Source of the DNA: Rickettsiales bacterium
GTDB lineage: Bacteria > Pseudomonadota > Alphaproteobacteria > Rickettsiales > SXRF01
NCBI GenBank assembly: GCA_021299465.1
Contig: JAJTHB010000017.1
Coordinates: forward strand, 1 to 50,605
Direction: 5' to 3'
DNA: 50,605 bases
Shown: positions 6,923-16,008 of the stretch, one piece after another
How the letters are laid out: every line of letters starts with the position of its first letter
Position numbering within the stretch: position 1 is the first letter of the stretch
Notes under the pieces: model-generated
Seen by the model: only the letters and a program-made list of their open reading frames with translations
What the model was told of the DNA's origin: nothing
Databases searched by the model: none
Translations under genes and position numbers: made by a program

Positions 6923-9853
6923 ATGACCAAGTCAGACAACGCCATTATAATTCGCGGCGCAAAAGAGCATAATCTTAAAAATATCGATGCGGCAATTCCG
7001 AAAAACCAGCTGGTCGTCATCACCGGCCCTTCCGGCTCTGGCAAATCTTCACTGGCGTTTGACACAATCTACGCTGAAGGCCAGCGGCGCTACGTAGAGT
7101 CCCTTTCTTCCTATGCGCGGCAGTTCCTGAATATTCAGGACAAGCCGGATGTTGAATCGATTGATGGGCTGTCACCGGCGATTGCTATTGATCAGAAAAC
7201 CACTTCGCGCAACCCGCGCTCGACGGTGGGTACGGTTACCGAAATCTATGATTACCTGCGCTTGCTCTATGCCCGCGTCGGCGTGCCTTACTCGCCTGCA
7301 ACCGGCCTTCCAATTGAAAGCCAGACCGTATCGCAGATGGCTGATCGCATTTTAGAGCTGCCGGAAGGTACCAAGATTATGCTTCTCGCGCCAGTCGTTC
7401 GCGGGCACAAGGGTGAATATAGGAAAGAACTCGCCGAGTGGAAAAAGAAAGGTTTTCAGCGCTTCAAAATCAATGGCTCGCTTTATGAGGCTGATGAACT
7501 TCCGGCGCTTGATAAGAATAAAAAACATGAGATCGATGTGGTCGTGGATCGCATTGTTGTCTCAGGGGAGCTCGGCAACCGCCTTCCGGATTCACTCGAA
7601 ACGGCGCTTCAGCTTGGTGATGGGCTGGTGAAGGTTGAGGTGGTATCAATCCCTGCGAAAGCAGGGATCCTGAATCCTGAAACAAAAGGTACAAGATCCC
7701 CGGGTCGCACCAAGGGCGCGCCCGAGGATATAACAACCATCACCTTCTCTTCAAAATTCGCCTGCCCCATCTCTGGCTTTACCCTTTCTGAAATCGAGCC
7801 AAGGCTATTTTCATTCAATAGCCCATACGGCGCTTGCCCGACATGCGATGGGCTGGGCATGCAGATGTTTTTTGATCCAGATCTGGTCGTGCCAGATACA
7901 AAATTATCATTGCTGGATAAAGCGATTGCACCTTGGGCGAATAGTACCAGCAAATATTATATCCAAACATTAGACGGCCTAAGCGCCCACTATGGCTTCA
8001 AACTTACCACGGCATTTCGTGACCTTCCAAAAGAGATTCAGGAAATAATACTTTATGGCTCTGGCGAGGAGCCTATTAAAATTGCCTACACTGATGGCCC
8101 CCGCACCTACATGAGCCATAAGCCTTATGAGGGTGTCATTCCCAGCTTGGAGCGTCGCTGGAAAGAAACAGAAAGCGAGTGGATGCGTGATGAGATCACG
8201 AAATATCAGAACGATCATCCTTGTGAATCCTGTGGTGGCCATCGCCTGAAACCAGAAGCGCTTTGTGTAAAAGTTGGCGGACTGCATATTGGCGAAGTGA
8301 CGCAGTTTCCAATCGACACCGCGCATGACTGGTTCGGCAAGCTGGAAAAAAAGCTCAGCAAGAAGCAGCAGGATATCGCCCAGAAAATTTTAAAAGAAAT
8401 CCGCGAGCGCCTTACCTTCCTGGTTAATGTCGGTCTTGAATATCTCACCTTATCGCGTGAATCCGGTACACTTTCCGGCGGAGAATCACAACGCATCAGG
8501 CTTGCATCTCAGATCGGCTCGGGTTTGTCTGGCGTGCTTTATGTTTTGGATGAACCATCGATTGGCCTTCATCAATGCGATAACCAGCGATTACTAACCA
8601 CCCTCAAGCATCTTCGGGATCTGGGCAATACCGTGATCGTCGTCGAGCATGACGAAGATACCATGCGCGCCTCGGATTACCTGATTGATATGGGGCCGGG
8701 CGCTGGCGTGCATGGCGGGCGGATTGTCGCGGAAGGCAGCTGCCAGCAGGTCATGAAGAACAAATCAAGCCTCACCGGTCAGTACCTAAGCGGCGACAAG
8801 TTCATTGCGGTTCCCAGCGAACGCCGCCCTATTCAACGCAGCCGTAAAATCGTTGTTAGCGGCGCGCGCGCAAATAACTTAAAAAATATCAAAGCGGAGT
8901 TTCCGCTTTCCACCTTCACCTGTGTCACCGGCGTGTCTGGGGGCGGCAAATCCTCCCTGGTCATCGAAACGCTCTACAAAGCCATCGCCAAACGCATGCA
9001 TGGTAGTCGTGATATGGCCGGCGTGCATGATAGCATCACTGGTTTGGAGTCCATCGATAAAATCATTGAGATTGATCAATCACCGATTGGACGTACACCG
9101 CGCTCAAACCCCGCCACCTACACCGGCGCCTTCACGCCGATCCGCGATTGGTTCGCGGCGTTGCCGGAAGCCAAGGCGCGCGGCTATCAGGCGGGGCGTT
9201 TCTCGTTTAACGTCAAAGGCGGTCGCTGTGAAGCCTGTCAGGGCGATGGCCTGATCAAGATCGAGATGCACTTCCTGCCCGATGTGTATGTGAAATGCGA
9301 TGTTTGTCATGGCAAGCGCTATAACCGTGAAACTCTGGATATCAGGTACAAAGACAAATCAATCGCGGATGTGCTTGAGATGACGGTCGATGAAGGCGCC
9401 AGCTTCTTTTCTGCGCAGACTTCTATTCGCGAAAAGCTGGTCGCGCTGCAGGAGGTCGGGCTGGGTTATATCGCCATCGGCCAATCGGCGACGACGCTAT
9501 CGGGCGGCGAGGCGCAGCGAATTAAACTTGCGAAAGAACTTTCCAAGCGTGCGACCGGCCGCACGCTTTATATTCTCGATGAACCAACCACCGGTCTGCA
9601 TAGCGATGATATCCGCAAGCTGCTTGGGGTATTGCACACGCTGGTCGATAGCGGCAATACCATCATCTGCATCGAACATAATCTGGATGTGATTAAAACC
9701 GCTGATTGGGTGATCGATATTGGCCCCGGCGGCGGCAATAAAGGCGGCAAAGTCGTCGCCAGCGGTACGCCGGAGGATATCGCGGCATGCAAGGAAAGCG
9801 TTACCGGTGAATATCTAAAGCCGCTGCTCAAGAAGGGCAAGAAAGTGGCTTAG
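6923..9853 (+). CDS. uvrA: UvrA, excinuclease ABC subunit A
   Basis: The damage-sensing ATPase of nucleotide excision repair. It has two ABC modules: Walker [10 protein letters not shown] (35-43) and GVSGGGKSS; signatures [12 protein letters not shown] and [12 protein letters not shown]; Walker [10 protein letters not shown] and LDEPTTGLH. The second zinc module is intact (CEACQGDG / [10 protein letters not shown]). The first reads CPISG / CPTCDG, with Ser in place of the second Cys, as I recall from other alphaproteobacterial UvrAs. At 976 residues it is about 30 longer than E. coli UvrA. The excess is mostly a repeat-encoded insertion at residues of about 242-271 ([19 protein letters not shown]...), placed just before the first zinc module. 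The stop overlaps the convergent gene's stop. Confidence 0.98.
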   Translation: MTKSDNAIIIRGAKEHNLKNIDAAIPKNQLVVITGPSGSGKSSLAFDTIYAEGQRRYVESLSSYARQFLNIQDKPDVESIDGLSPAIAIDQKTTSRNPRSTVGTVTEIYDYLRLLYARVGVPYSPATGLPIESQTVSQMADRILELPEGTKIMLLAPVVRGHKGEYRKELAEWKKKGFQRFKINGSLYEADELPALDKNKKHEIDVVVDRIVVSGELGNRLPDSLETALQLGDGLVKVEVVSIPAKAGILNPETKGTRSPGRTKGAPEDITTITFSSKFACPISGFTLSEIEPRLFSFNSPYGACPTCDGLGMQMFFDPDLVVPDTKLSLLDKAIAPWANSTSKYYIQTLDGLSAHYGFKLTTAFRDLPKEIQEIILYGSGEEPIKIAYTDGPRTYMSHKPYEGVIPSLERRWKETESEWMRDEITKYQNDHPCESCGGHRLKPEALCVKVGGLHIGEVTQFPIDTAHDWFGKLEKKLSKKQQDIAQKILKEIRERLTFLVNVGLEYLTLSRESGTLSGGESQRIRLASQIGSGLSGVLYVLDEPSIGLHQCDNQRLLTTLKHLRDLGNTVIVVEHDEDTMRASDYLIDMGPGAGVHGGRIVAEGSCQQVMKNKSSLTGQYLSGDKFIAVPSERRPIQRSRKIVVSGARANNLKNIKAEFPLSTFTCVTGVSGGGKSSLVIETLYKAIAKRMHGSRDMAGVHDSITGLESIDKIIEIDQSPIGRTPRSNPATYTGAFTPIRDWFAALPEAKARGYQAGRFSFNVKGGRCEACQGDGLIKIEMHFLPDVYVKCDVCHGKRYNRETLDIRYKDKSIADVLEMTVDEGASFFSAQTSIREKLVALQEVGLGYIAIGQSATTLSGGEAQRIKLAKELSKRATGRTLYILDEPTTGLHSDDIRKLLGVLHTLVDSGNTIICIEHNLDVIKTADWVIDIGPGGGNKGGKVVASGTPEDIAACKESVTGEYLKPLLKKGKKVA
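7647..7737. repeat. Palindromic repeat, family B, in frame inside uvrA
   Basis: A segment of about 91 bp starts with the perfect hairpin ATCCCTGC-GAAA-GCAGGGAT (7649-7668) and ends with a decayed GATCCCCGGGTC / CCCGAGGAT arm. It matches the widespread proteobacterial element translated as IPAKAGIQ...WIPG. In uvrA it is read through in frame and adds about 30 residues. Confidence 0.8.
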
Positions 9854-10518
9854 CGAACTATTTTCGTCTCGGCGCTTTGCGCGCGCTGACGCATTAGCTC
9901 AGCAAGGAAACTCTTTTGCGGATCGGCTTGTTGCTCCAGCTGCGGAGTGCGAACGGATTGCCGTTCCCGCTCTAATTCTAAACCCTCTTGCAGCTTGATC
10001 TGGGAGAATGTTAACTCTTCTTTTAATTTGCTACCGATACCCACTATTAAACTTGCGCCTAATGCGCTTGCAACCGTCAAAGGTGGCATAATATATGGAA
10101 ATACAGCATGGGTGAGATTAGCGGCACCTTCAGCGACAACACCGCTTAGAGTGAATGTAGGTATGGCACCAGTCAATCCAAGCACGGCGCCGCCTAATGT
10201 AGAGACGCCAAATGTCAGCCCTGCGCCGATGACCAGCACGAGCAAACCTGCGAGCAATGCATCTTTGTTGAAGATTGAGGCTTTACGGTCTATCTTTTTG
10301 CCTGTCACTTGTTCCTGCCGCATGCGCGCCATGCCGAGTAGCGCACCCGCCCCCGCCCCTACTCCGAGCGCACCCAGGAGCAACGGAAACCCAACGGCGG
10401 CTCCAGCCGCAAAAGTTCCTAGGCCGATCACGGTTGGTAAAAGCAAGGCGCCGATCGCCATTTCCTGGTTGAGCAGGGTCGGTTTCTTGTCGGTCTTGAT
10501 GTAGAGGGCTTCTTCCAT
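9850..10518 (-). CDS. Hypothetical glycine-rich membrane protein
   Basis: I do not recognise this protein of about 222 residues. It begins [20 protein letters not shown] and then has four or so Gly/Ala/Leu-rich membrane segments ([59 protein letters not shown], and [16 protein letters not shown]). A soluble tail rich in Glu/Gln/Arg follows ([18 protein letters not shown]). The start is the ATG preceded by AGGA; an upstream TTG at 10533 is possible. Its stop codon overlaps the uvrA stop on the other strand by four bases. The Gly-zipper pattern suggests an oligomerising membrane protein, but that is inference. Confidence 0.65.
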   Translation of the reverse strand: MEEALYIKTDKKPTLLNQEMAIGALLLPTVIGLGTFAAGAAVGFPLLLGALGVGAGAGALLGMARMRQEQVTGKKIDRKASIFNKDALLAGLLVLVIGAGLTFGVSTLGGAVLGLTGAIPTFTLSGVVAEGAANLTHAVFPYIMPPLTVASALGASLIVGIGSKLKEELTFSQIKLQEGLELERERQSVRTPQLEQQADPQKSFLAELMRQRAQSAETKIVR

Positions 10519-10632
10519 GATTCCTAAGGGCAATCGCTAAGTCTGAGCATAGCTTAACGGGATTTTACCCTGCAACGCAAATGAAGAATTCATGACAATG
10601 CAAAAGTGGTATCATAGAGCTGAAATTCAAGG

Positions 10633-10659
10633 AAAAAAGGCGGCCTGAAGCCGCCTTTT
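10633..10659 (-). terminator. Rho-independent terminator after carD
   Basis: Stem GGCGGC-CTGAA-GCCGCC flanked by A6 on the left and T4 on the right. Read on the minus strand it is followed by six T, downstream of carD, with repeat A copy 2 between the gene and the terminator. Confidence 0.8.
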
Positions 10660-10666
10660 GATTACT

Positions 10667-10726
10667 TGTCATGTCGAGCGAAGCCGAGACATCTTAAAAG
10701 ATCCCTCGGCTAAGCTCGGGATGACT
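10667..10726. repeat. Palindromic repeat, family A copy 2
   Basis: A 60-bp copy with the ends TGTCAT...GGGATGAC and the arms GAGCGAAGCCGAG / CTCGGCTAAGCTC. It lies between the carD stop and its terminator, so it is transcribed as a long 3' hairpin. Confidence 0.8.
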
Positions 10727-10731
10727 AAAGC

Positions 10732-11538
10732 TTAAGCAGCCTCTTTCACCGCAGCGGCAGCGGCGGCAACTTTACCACGCAGCAGCTTCATCAGTTTATC
10801 ATAGGCTGTTTTTTGATCCATACCTTCCGATGCTGCGTATTCAGCAACGATACGGTTCAGCGCATTTTCATAGATCATACGCTCGGAATAGGAACGCTCG
10901 GATTGATCTACGTTCTGATGCAAATCACGCACAACTTCCGATACGGAAAGCAGATTGCCGGAATTGATTTTTGTCTCATATTCCTGCGCACGACGCGACC
11001 ACATGCCACGGCTTATTTTCGCTTTGCTTTTGAGCACATCGATCATTTTCTTGATCTGATCGGAGCTGCTGATTGGGCGAAGGCCAGCGGCAGCAGCGCG
11101 CGACATAGGCACGCGTAGCGTCATTTTATCGCGCTCGAAATTAATCACCAGCAAACGCAGAGCATGATCGCCAATCATCTGGGTTTCTTCGGCCATAATC
11201 TTACCAACGCCATGCGTTGGATACACGACATAGTTACCAACTTTATAAAGCACTTTGCTCATCGGAACAACAGCTGCTGTTGGCTTTGCCTGGAGGGGCT
11301 TTGCCGAAGGCAATTTAGCAGCAGGTTTAGCGACCGGCTTCTCGGCAACAATGTTTCTCTTAGCCTGAGCCTTCATGACAATTTTCTTCACAGCGGGCTT
11401 GGCAACTGGCTTTTTAGCACTAACCTTAGCTGCCATCTTGACAGCCGACTTTTTAGCCACAGGCTTCTTGGCAGCAGCCTTTTTAACAGGTTGTTTAGCA
11501 GATTTTGTTGCGGATTTTTTGGTCATTTTTTTAGACAT
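10732..11538 (-). CDS. carD: CarD-family transcription regulator with histone H1-like tail
   Basis: CarD binds RNA polymerase beta and stabilises open complexes. The CarD part begins at residue 93 (MSKVLYKVGNYVVYPTHGVGKI), continues through the helical DNA-contact domain (SRGMWSRRAQEYETKINSG, SERMIYENALNRIVAEYA) and ends in an Ala-rich tail. In front of it are 92 residues with 26 lysines and almost no acidic residues, made of KKPVAK/KPAAK-type repeats like eukaryotic H1 tails, AlgP or Hc2. The long form is supported by a good Shine-Dalgarno (AAGGAAC) at the first ATG and none before Met93. Usual alphaproteobacterial CarD is about 170 residues, so the tail is an addition. fdxA upstream is its common neighbour. 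Confidence 0.92.
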   Translation of the reverse strand: MSKKMTKKSATKSAKQPVKKAAAKKPVAKKSAVKMAAKVSAKKPVAKPAVKKIVMKAQAKRNIVAEKPVAKPAAKLPSAKPLQAKPTAAVVPMSKVLYKVGNYVVYPTHGVGKIMAEETQMIGDHALRLLVINFERDKMTLRVPMSRAAAAGLRPISSSDQIKKMIDVLKSKAKISRGMWSRRAQEYETKINSGNLLSVSEVVRDLHQNVDQSERSYSERMIYENALNRIVAEYAASEGMDQKTAYDKLMKLLRGKVAAAAAAVKEAA

Positions 11539-11699
11539 AGTTTGTTCCTTGTACTCTACTGAGGCCAGATCACTCCGGCGGTTAAACTATATATTGTAGG
11601 GCTCTTGGGGAAAAACACCATTAGATGACGAATTTCCTTAAAACGAGCGATAACCTACCACAAAATTAAGGAAAAAGAAACCATTTATTCGTAAAGGCG

Positions 11700-12041
11700 C
11701 TATTTGGCGTTGCCGGTGCCAGGATTGGGGCTGAAATGCGCCTCAAATTTGCCAGCGATGCCTTTAAAGCTATCAGCATCAGTGGGGCTTGGTTTTTTGA
11801 CCGTAAGATTGGGCCATTTTGCCGCATATTCGCGGTTGACTTCAACCCATTTAAGCAGCTCGTCAGATTCCGGCTTGATGGCTTCTGCTGGGCACTCTGG
11901 CTCACAAACACCACAGTCAATACATTCGTCAGGGTTGATGACGAGCATGTTTTCACCCTCGTAAAAACAGTCTACCGGGCAGACTTCCACGCAGTCAGTA
12001 TATTTGCATTTTACGCAGGCATCGGTAACAACGAAGGTCAC
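11700..12041 (-). CDS. fdxA: 7Fe-8S ferredoxin FdxA
   Basis: A small electron carrier with one [3Fe-4S] and one [4Fe-4S] cluster. The 113-residue sequence begins [22 protein letters not shown] and has the second cluster motif [12 protein letters not shown]. The N-terminal site has the FdxA pattern (C-V-K-C-K-Y-T-D-C). The C-terminal half is the FdxA-specific extension ([11 protein letters not shown]...). It lies between ccmC and carD on the same strand, with about 160 bp before carD, and the fdxA-carD pair recurs in alphaproteobacteria. A short spacer of 59 bp follows ccmC. Confidence 0.95.
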   Translation of the reverse strand: MTFVVTDACVKCKYTDCVEVCPVDCFYEGENMLVINPDECIDCGVCEPECPAEAIKPESDELLKWVEVNREYAAKWPNLTVKKPSPTDADSFKGIAGKFEAHFSPNPGTGNAK

Positions 12042-12100
12042 AGCAGCTCCTCAGATCTATTCATTGCGAGGCTGTATAACACCAGTCCGACAAATTTCAA

Positions 12101-12811
12101 CTAAAACCCAGCTTGTAGGCGCCGGATCTTTTGCTTTAGAAGCTCCGCCTTGACGCGTATACCAAGAAGCACGAGATAAAATGCGGCGAACGCAATAGCC
12201 ATCGAAAACAATGGCAATTGCATACTATGGTGAATGGAGATGCCCCCCTCACGAATCACGCTGGCTGGCTGATGCAGCGTGTTCCACCAATCGACGGAGA
12301 AACGAATAATCGGAATATTGACCAGGCCAATTAAAGCAAGAATTGCGCAGAGTTTTTTACCTTGTTCTTTTCCTTCATAAGCATCAGCGAGCGCAATGTA
12401 ACCAATATACAGAAAGAATAAAATCAGCACCGAGGTGAGCCGCGCATCCCATACCCAGTAAGCGCCCCACATTGGCCTGCCCCACAGCGAGCCGGTTACA
12501 AGGCATATAAGTGTAAAACCGGCGCCAGCCATCGCGCTTTGACGAGCGATAATATCAGCTAGCGGATGTTTCCAAATCAGGAACATCGCACTCGAAATTG
12601 CCATACCAACATAAATCCCAATCGCCATCCATGCGCTCGGCACATGCACATACATGATGCGCACGGTATCGCCCTGCTGATAGTCATCTGGCGAAACAAC
12701 CAGCGCCTGCCAGAGCCCAAAGGCGAGCGATATTACCAGCAGCGTTGAAAGCCAAGGCATCAACATATCAGCAAGGCGGATGAAGCTGGCGGGTTTTGCA
12801 AGACGGTGCAT
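12101..12811 (-). CDS. ccmC: CcmC, heme-handling protein of cytochrome c maturation
   Basis: CcmC presents heme to the periplasmic chaperone CcmE. It is a six-segment membrane protein with the tryptophan-rich heme motif WGRPMWGAYWVWDARLTS and conserved histidines before and after it (YVHVPSAW, LHQPASV). I start it at MHRLAKPASFIRLAD (236 aa), where homologues start. A longer frame beginning at 12874 would add 21 residues derived wholly from the palindrome at 12826-12882. No ccmA, ccmB or ccmD is beside it, so the ccm genes are scattered in this genome, as in Rickettsiales. Confidence 0.95.
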   Translation of the reverse strand: MHRLAKPASFIRLADMLMPWLSTLLVISLAFGLWQALVVSPDDYQQGDTVRIMYVHVPSAWMAIGIYVGMAISSAMFLIWKHPLADIIARQSAMAGAGFTLICLVTGSLWGRPMWGAYWVWDARLTSVLILFFLYIGYIALADAYEGKEQGKKLCAILALIGLVNIPIIRFSVDWWNTLHQPASVIREGGISIHHSMQLPLFSMAIAFAAFYLVLLGIRVKAELLKQKIRRLQAGF

Positions 12812-12825
12812 AAAATTGGCGAATG

Positions 12826-12882
12826 GTTGCTGGTTTCTAGTTGTTGGTATAAGAAATAGGCTAGCAACTAGCAACCAGCAAC
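12826..12882. repeat. 57-bp inverted repeat between ccmC and the SDR gene
   Basis: Arms of 22 bp (GTTGCTGGTTTCTAGTTGTTGG and its near complement at 12861-12882) around a 13-nt loop. It fills almost the entire 75-bp space between two divergent genes. Similar repeats built from GCTAGCAACTAGCAACCAGCAAC units are dispersed in other proteobacterial genomes. Confidence 0.8.
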
Positions 12883-12886
12883 TTCT

Positions 12887-13642
12887 ATGCTCAGCAATAA
12901 AACCATCTTCATCACGGGCGCCACGGCAGGCTTTGGGCTTGCATGCGCTAAACTCTTTATTTCACACGGCGCTAAGGTGATTGCGACCGGTCGGCGCAAG
13001 GAAAGGTTGGATGCGCTTAGAGCAGAAAGCAGCTCCATTCATGCCATTGCACTCGATGTTCGCGACCGCGCGGCGGTTGAAAGCGCGATCAGCCAGCTGC
13101 CGGAGCCTTTTTCTGCCGTGGATATCCTCATCAACAATGCTGGCCTTGCACTTGGTCTCGGCTCATATGAACAACAGCCGCCGGATGACCTTGAGCAGAT
13201 GGTTGATACCAACATCAAGGGCGTGATGCATTGCACCCATGCGCTACTTCCCGGCATGCTCGCACGAAATTACGGTCATATCGTGAATTTAAGTTCGATT
13301 GCTGGCACCTACCCCTACCCTGGCGGCAATGTGTATGGGGCAACTAAAGCATTTATTACGCAGTTCTCACTTAATCTGAGGGCAGATTTACTGGGAAAAA
13401 ATATCCGCGTCACGAACATCGAGCCCGGTATGTGTGATACAGAATTTTCCACGGTACGTTTTCACGGAGACAAAGCTAAAGCCGATAGTATCTATGCCGG
13501 TATGAAACCGCTCAGCGCTGAAGATATCGCGCAGACGATTTTCTGGACGATCACCCAGCCGGAACATGTCAATATCAATCGCGTGGAAATCATGCCGGTG
13601 ATGCAGGCATTCTCAGCCTTTGCGGTAAATAGGAAGAGTTAA
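12887..13642 (+). CDS. Short-chain dehydrogenase (YdfG-like)
   Basis: A 251-residue classical SDR with the NADP-binding motif TGATAGFG (about 10-17), GRRKERLD after strand 2 (typical of NADPH preference), NNAG, and the catalytic Ser-Tyr-Lys in LSSIAGTYPYPGGNVYGATKA. The C-terminal part (NIEPGMCDTEFSTVRFHGD) is like YdfG, which oxidises 3-hydroxy acids and serine. The substrate is not proven. The start codon follows within a few bases of the palindrome, and I see no clear Shine-Dalgarno. Its stop overlaps the convergent gene's stop (shared TTAA). Confidence 0.92.
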   Translation: MLSNKTIFITGATAGFGLACAKLFISHGAKVIATGRRKERLDALRAESSSIHAIALDVRDRAAVESAISQLPEPFSAVDILINNAGLALGLGSYEQQPPDDLEQMVDTNIKGVMHCTHALLPGMLARNYGHIVNLSSIAGTYPYPGGNVYGATKAFITQFSLNLRADLLGKNIRVTNIEPGMCDTEFSTVRFHGDKAKADSIYAGMKPLSAEDIAQTIFWTITQPEHVNINRVEIMPVMQAFSAFAVNRKS

Positions 13643-14736
13643 CGGCGGCGGCCGGACTGCGATGGCGCACCGCGACCAGCCTGTGCGTTGGCGCTGTTTC
13701 GGTAGGCGTTGGCGAGTGCATTCATCTGGCGCAGCGCTTCACGGTTTTTACGACTGGTGATACCGAATATTCTGGAAAATAAACCTACGATCGCATTGGT
13801 AATAGGTTTCAGAAAGTTCGTACCTGATCCCGTACCCCAGAGACGATAGCCTTTTTGTCCCCACATGCTTTGACCACCGGTTCCACCCCATACGTCGGTG
13901 CTGTAGCCACCCCACACGTTATCGCCCGTTCCACCCCAAACGTTGTCATTGAATGTACCATGAACGTTATCACTGCGAACCCCCCACGCCGTGACACCAA
14001 CATTCTGGCGCGTTCCCACCAGATCGGCTCCATAGCGGGCATGATGTTCAATTTCTTCTTGGGTGTAACCATGCGGGTTATAGCCATAGGCACTAGTTGC
14101 ACCAGGGGTGTTGACTTGCCCATGAACATTGATCACGTCCGGTGTCATAGCCCCATAAACACCGCCCATTTGCGCCATAGCCATTTGTTGCTCGAGCATT
14201 TGCTGGCGGCGAAGGTTGATGTAGTAAGGACTATATTTATTGATCGCATCGGTGATTACGGTATTGGTGAACATGGATTTGGGCTTATACTTGCCAATTC
14301 CCCAACCGGTATTGGATACGATTGACCCGTTTTTCGTGTTAACTTTACCGATCACGTTACCAGCAATATCGTAGATTTCGCCTTTTTTAGTGATATGGCC
14401 GTTGTGGAAATTGCGCGCCTCCACGATCACCATTTTGCGTTCATCCTTGGCAAGCTTGCGGGCTTTTTTCAGAGCAATTTCTTTAAGCGCCTGCTCGGCA
14501 CGCGCACCCATTTTTCCTATTTGCATTTTTCCGGAGAGGCTAAACGGCTTCTTGTAGGCCGCGCCGAGTGCTTTCTGCTTATTCTCTTCCATTTTTTTGG
14601 CCACGATACGCTTATAGCGTTCGGCGGCTGGAAGCTTGCCTTTCTTGGTGATTTCAAGACGCATCATCTCGCTGGCAGCGCCCATACGCCCGCCGTTACT
14701 ACTACGCCCACCGTTAAATTGTCTTGGAGCAACCAT
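13639..14736 (-). CDS. Unknown protein with Trp-Gly octapeptide repeats
   Basis: A 365-residue soluble protein of no family I know. Residues 1-110 are very basic and helical (KKMEENKQKALGAAYKK, EIALKKARKLAKDERK). A short beta segment follows (IYDIAGNVIGKV, about 121-132), then a Gln/Met-rich stretch (QQMLEQQMAMAQM). Residues 251-303 hold degenerate octads with an aromatic or His every eighth residue (W251, H259, W267, W275, W283, then W292, W300), best seen as DNVWGGTG / DNVWGGYS / TDVWGGTG. The tail is Arg/Asn/Gln-rich. There is no signal peptide. The start is uncertain: the first ATG has a TATATACT only about 8 nt upstream and no Shine-Dalgarno, while Met18 (14685) follows GGCGGG. Confidence 0.75.
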   Translation of the reverse strand: MVAPRQFNGGRSSNGGRMGAASEMMRLEITKKGKLPAAERYKRIVAKKMEENKQKALGAAYKKPFSLSGKMQIGKMGARAEQALKEIALKKARKLAKDERKMVIVEARNFHNGHITKKGEIYDIAGNVIGKVNTKNGSIVSNTGWGIGKYKPKSMFTNTVITDAINKYSPYYINLRRQQMLEQQMAMAQMGGVYGAMTPDVINVHGQVNTPGATSAYGYNPHGYTQEEIEHHARYGADLVGTRQNVGVTAWGVRSDNVHGTFNDNVWGGTGDNVWGGYSTDVWGGTGGQSMWGQKGYRLWGTGSGTNFLKPITNAIVGLFSRIFGITSRKNREALRQMNALANAYRNSANAQAGRGAPSQSGRRR

Positions 14737-14807
14737 ACAAACAGTATATAGGATTTTGTAGCGATAACCTAGTGGTTTACCTCAAATTTCATGAAATTGT
14801 CATAATC

Positions 14808-15296
14808 ATGCGCTTGGCCTTGTCGATCCTTGTATTGCTGATGTTTCAATTGCTTGCGACTACACCGTCATGGGCGAAAGATCGCATAACCGACCAGCCA
14901 ATAAAGCTCGTAACCTTCAACAAAGATGTGGTTACGGTTAAAACAAAGTCCGCTGAAGAGCGTTTTCATGTCGAGATTGCTATCACCGAAGAACAACAAT
15001 CTCGCGGCCTGATGTTTCGCTCATCCATGAAAGAACGTGAGGGGATGCTCTTTTTATGGGACCAAGAGATCCCCATAACCATGTGGATGAAAAACACATG
15101 GATTCCGCTCGATATGTTTTTTATCGACCGCACAGGAATGATTATTCACATTGCTGAGAATACTACGCCAAATTCCGAGGCCATTATTGATTCTACCGCG
15201 CCTGTTTCTGGCGTGCTGGAACTAGTTGCCGGTTCATCGAAGCGCTTTGGTATTGCGGTAGGTGACAGAGTCATTCATTCGCATTTCAAACTATGA
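14808..15296 (+). CDS. Exported DUF192 protein
   Basis: A 162-residue DUF192 (ACR, COG1430) protein of unknown function. Residues 1-24 (MRLALSILVLLMFQLLATTPSWA) are a signal peptide with an AXA-like end. The family core runs from about 48 to 160: EEQQSRGLMFRSSMKEREGMLFLW, then MWMKNTWIPLDMFFIDRTG, IIHIAENTTPNS and VLELVAGSSKRFGIAVGDRV. I start it at the Met of the signal peptide; a frame open upstream to 14724 crosses into the divergent neighbour. The next gene overlaps it by four bases (ATGA) and is a diverged relative. Confidence 0.92.
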   Translation: MRLALSILVLLMFQLLATTPSWAKDRITDQPIKLVTFNKDVVTVKTKSAEERFHVEIAITEEQQSRGLMFRSSMKEREGMLFLWDQEIPITMWMKNTWIPLDMFFIDRTGMIIHIAENTTPNSEAIIDSTAPVSGVLELVAGSSKRFGIAVGDRVIHSHFKL

Positions 15297-15856
15297 TAAA
15301 ACGCCGCCTCAGCTTATTTTTCTCGCTTATGCTTCTGGCCTATAGCCCGAGCCATGCTGATAATGCGGCGCCAATATTATACTCACGTGCCGAGATCACG
15401 ATTGCGCGAGCCATACCAGTTAAACAAACACCACTGCCCTGGCAGGATACTGGGCAAGTTGAAAACCTGCCTGATATCAAACTTGATGCCGAGATACGCG
15501 ATGCGCAAACACTCATGACTCAATCGGGCTGGTTTAATTTAAGCAGTCCCTCCTACGATCAGGGGGTGCTGTTGCTGTTTGCATCCCCCGCTATTGCTAC
15601 CATACCCCCCTCGTCGCAATACGCGCCGCTGGATGTTATGATTGTTGATAAAGAAGGCGTCATCCGCGAGATATACCCCAACCTGATGCTCGCTGAACTT
15701 AGCGAGCCCATCACCTCTAAAGAAGCAGCACTTGGTATTTTGTTTTTGCGCGGGGGCGCGCATCAAACGCTGACGATCAAACCCGGCGACAGCGTCATCT
15801 ACAGCGTCTTTAAAAAACCACCGGCGGTGATGTCATTACCTGCGAATAATCCTTGA
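15293..15856 (+). CDS. Exported, diverged DUF192-like protein
   Basis: A 187-residue protein with signal peptide MIKRRLSLFFSLMLLAYSPSHA. Its C-terminal half aligns by eye to the upstream DUF192 protein: GVLLLF for GMLFLW, PLDVMIVDKEGVIREIYPNL for PLDMFFIDRTGMIIHIAENT, ALGILFLRGGAHQTLTIKPGDSVIYSVF for VLELVAGSSKRFGIAVGDRVIHSHF. The conserved MWMKNT segment is missing. The N-terminal half (about 25-75) has no match that I know. The ATGA overlap means the pair is translated together, which suggests a hetero-oligomer or a specialised duplicate; that is inference. Confidence 0.75.
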   Translation: MIKRRLSLFFSLMLLAYSPSHADNAAPILYSRAEITIARAIPVKQTPLPWQDTGQVENLPDIKLDAEIRDAQTLMTQSGWFNLSSPSYDQGVLLLFASPAIATIPPSSQYAPLDVMIVDKEGVIREIYPNLMLAELSEPITSKEAALGILFLRGGAHQTLTIKPGDSVIYSVFKKPPAVMSLPANNP

Positions 15857-15898
15857 AGCTCGTTAATCCAAGCAAGCGAAGCTAGCTGTATTAACGGA

Positions 15899-15975
15899 TG
15901 GTCGGAATGACAGGATTCGAACCTGCGACCCCCAGTCCCCCAGACTGGTGCGCTACCGGGCTGCGCTACATTCCG
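15899..15975 (-). tRNA. tRNA-Pro (GGG)
   Basis: A complete cloverleaf of 77 nt on the minus strand. Acceptor CGGAATG pairs with CATTCCG. The anticodon stem CCAGT/ACTGG holds the loop CTGGGGG with anticodon GGG. The T arm is GCAGG-TTCGAAT-CCTGT and the discriminator is A. The 3' CCA is encoded. Between it and the upstream gene (15857-15898) is an imperfect hairpin CGTTAAT...ATTAACG without a T tract. Confidence 0.97.
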
Positions 15976-16008
15976 ACAAAGTCCCGCAAAAAATGCGGGG
16001 GTGGGCAT

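Noticed and set aside
15857-15898. Hairpin beside tRNA-Pro as a terminator
   Set aside because: The arms CGTTAAT/ATTAACG pair but no T tract follows on either strand, so I only mention it.
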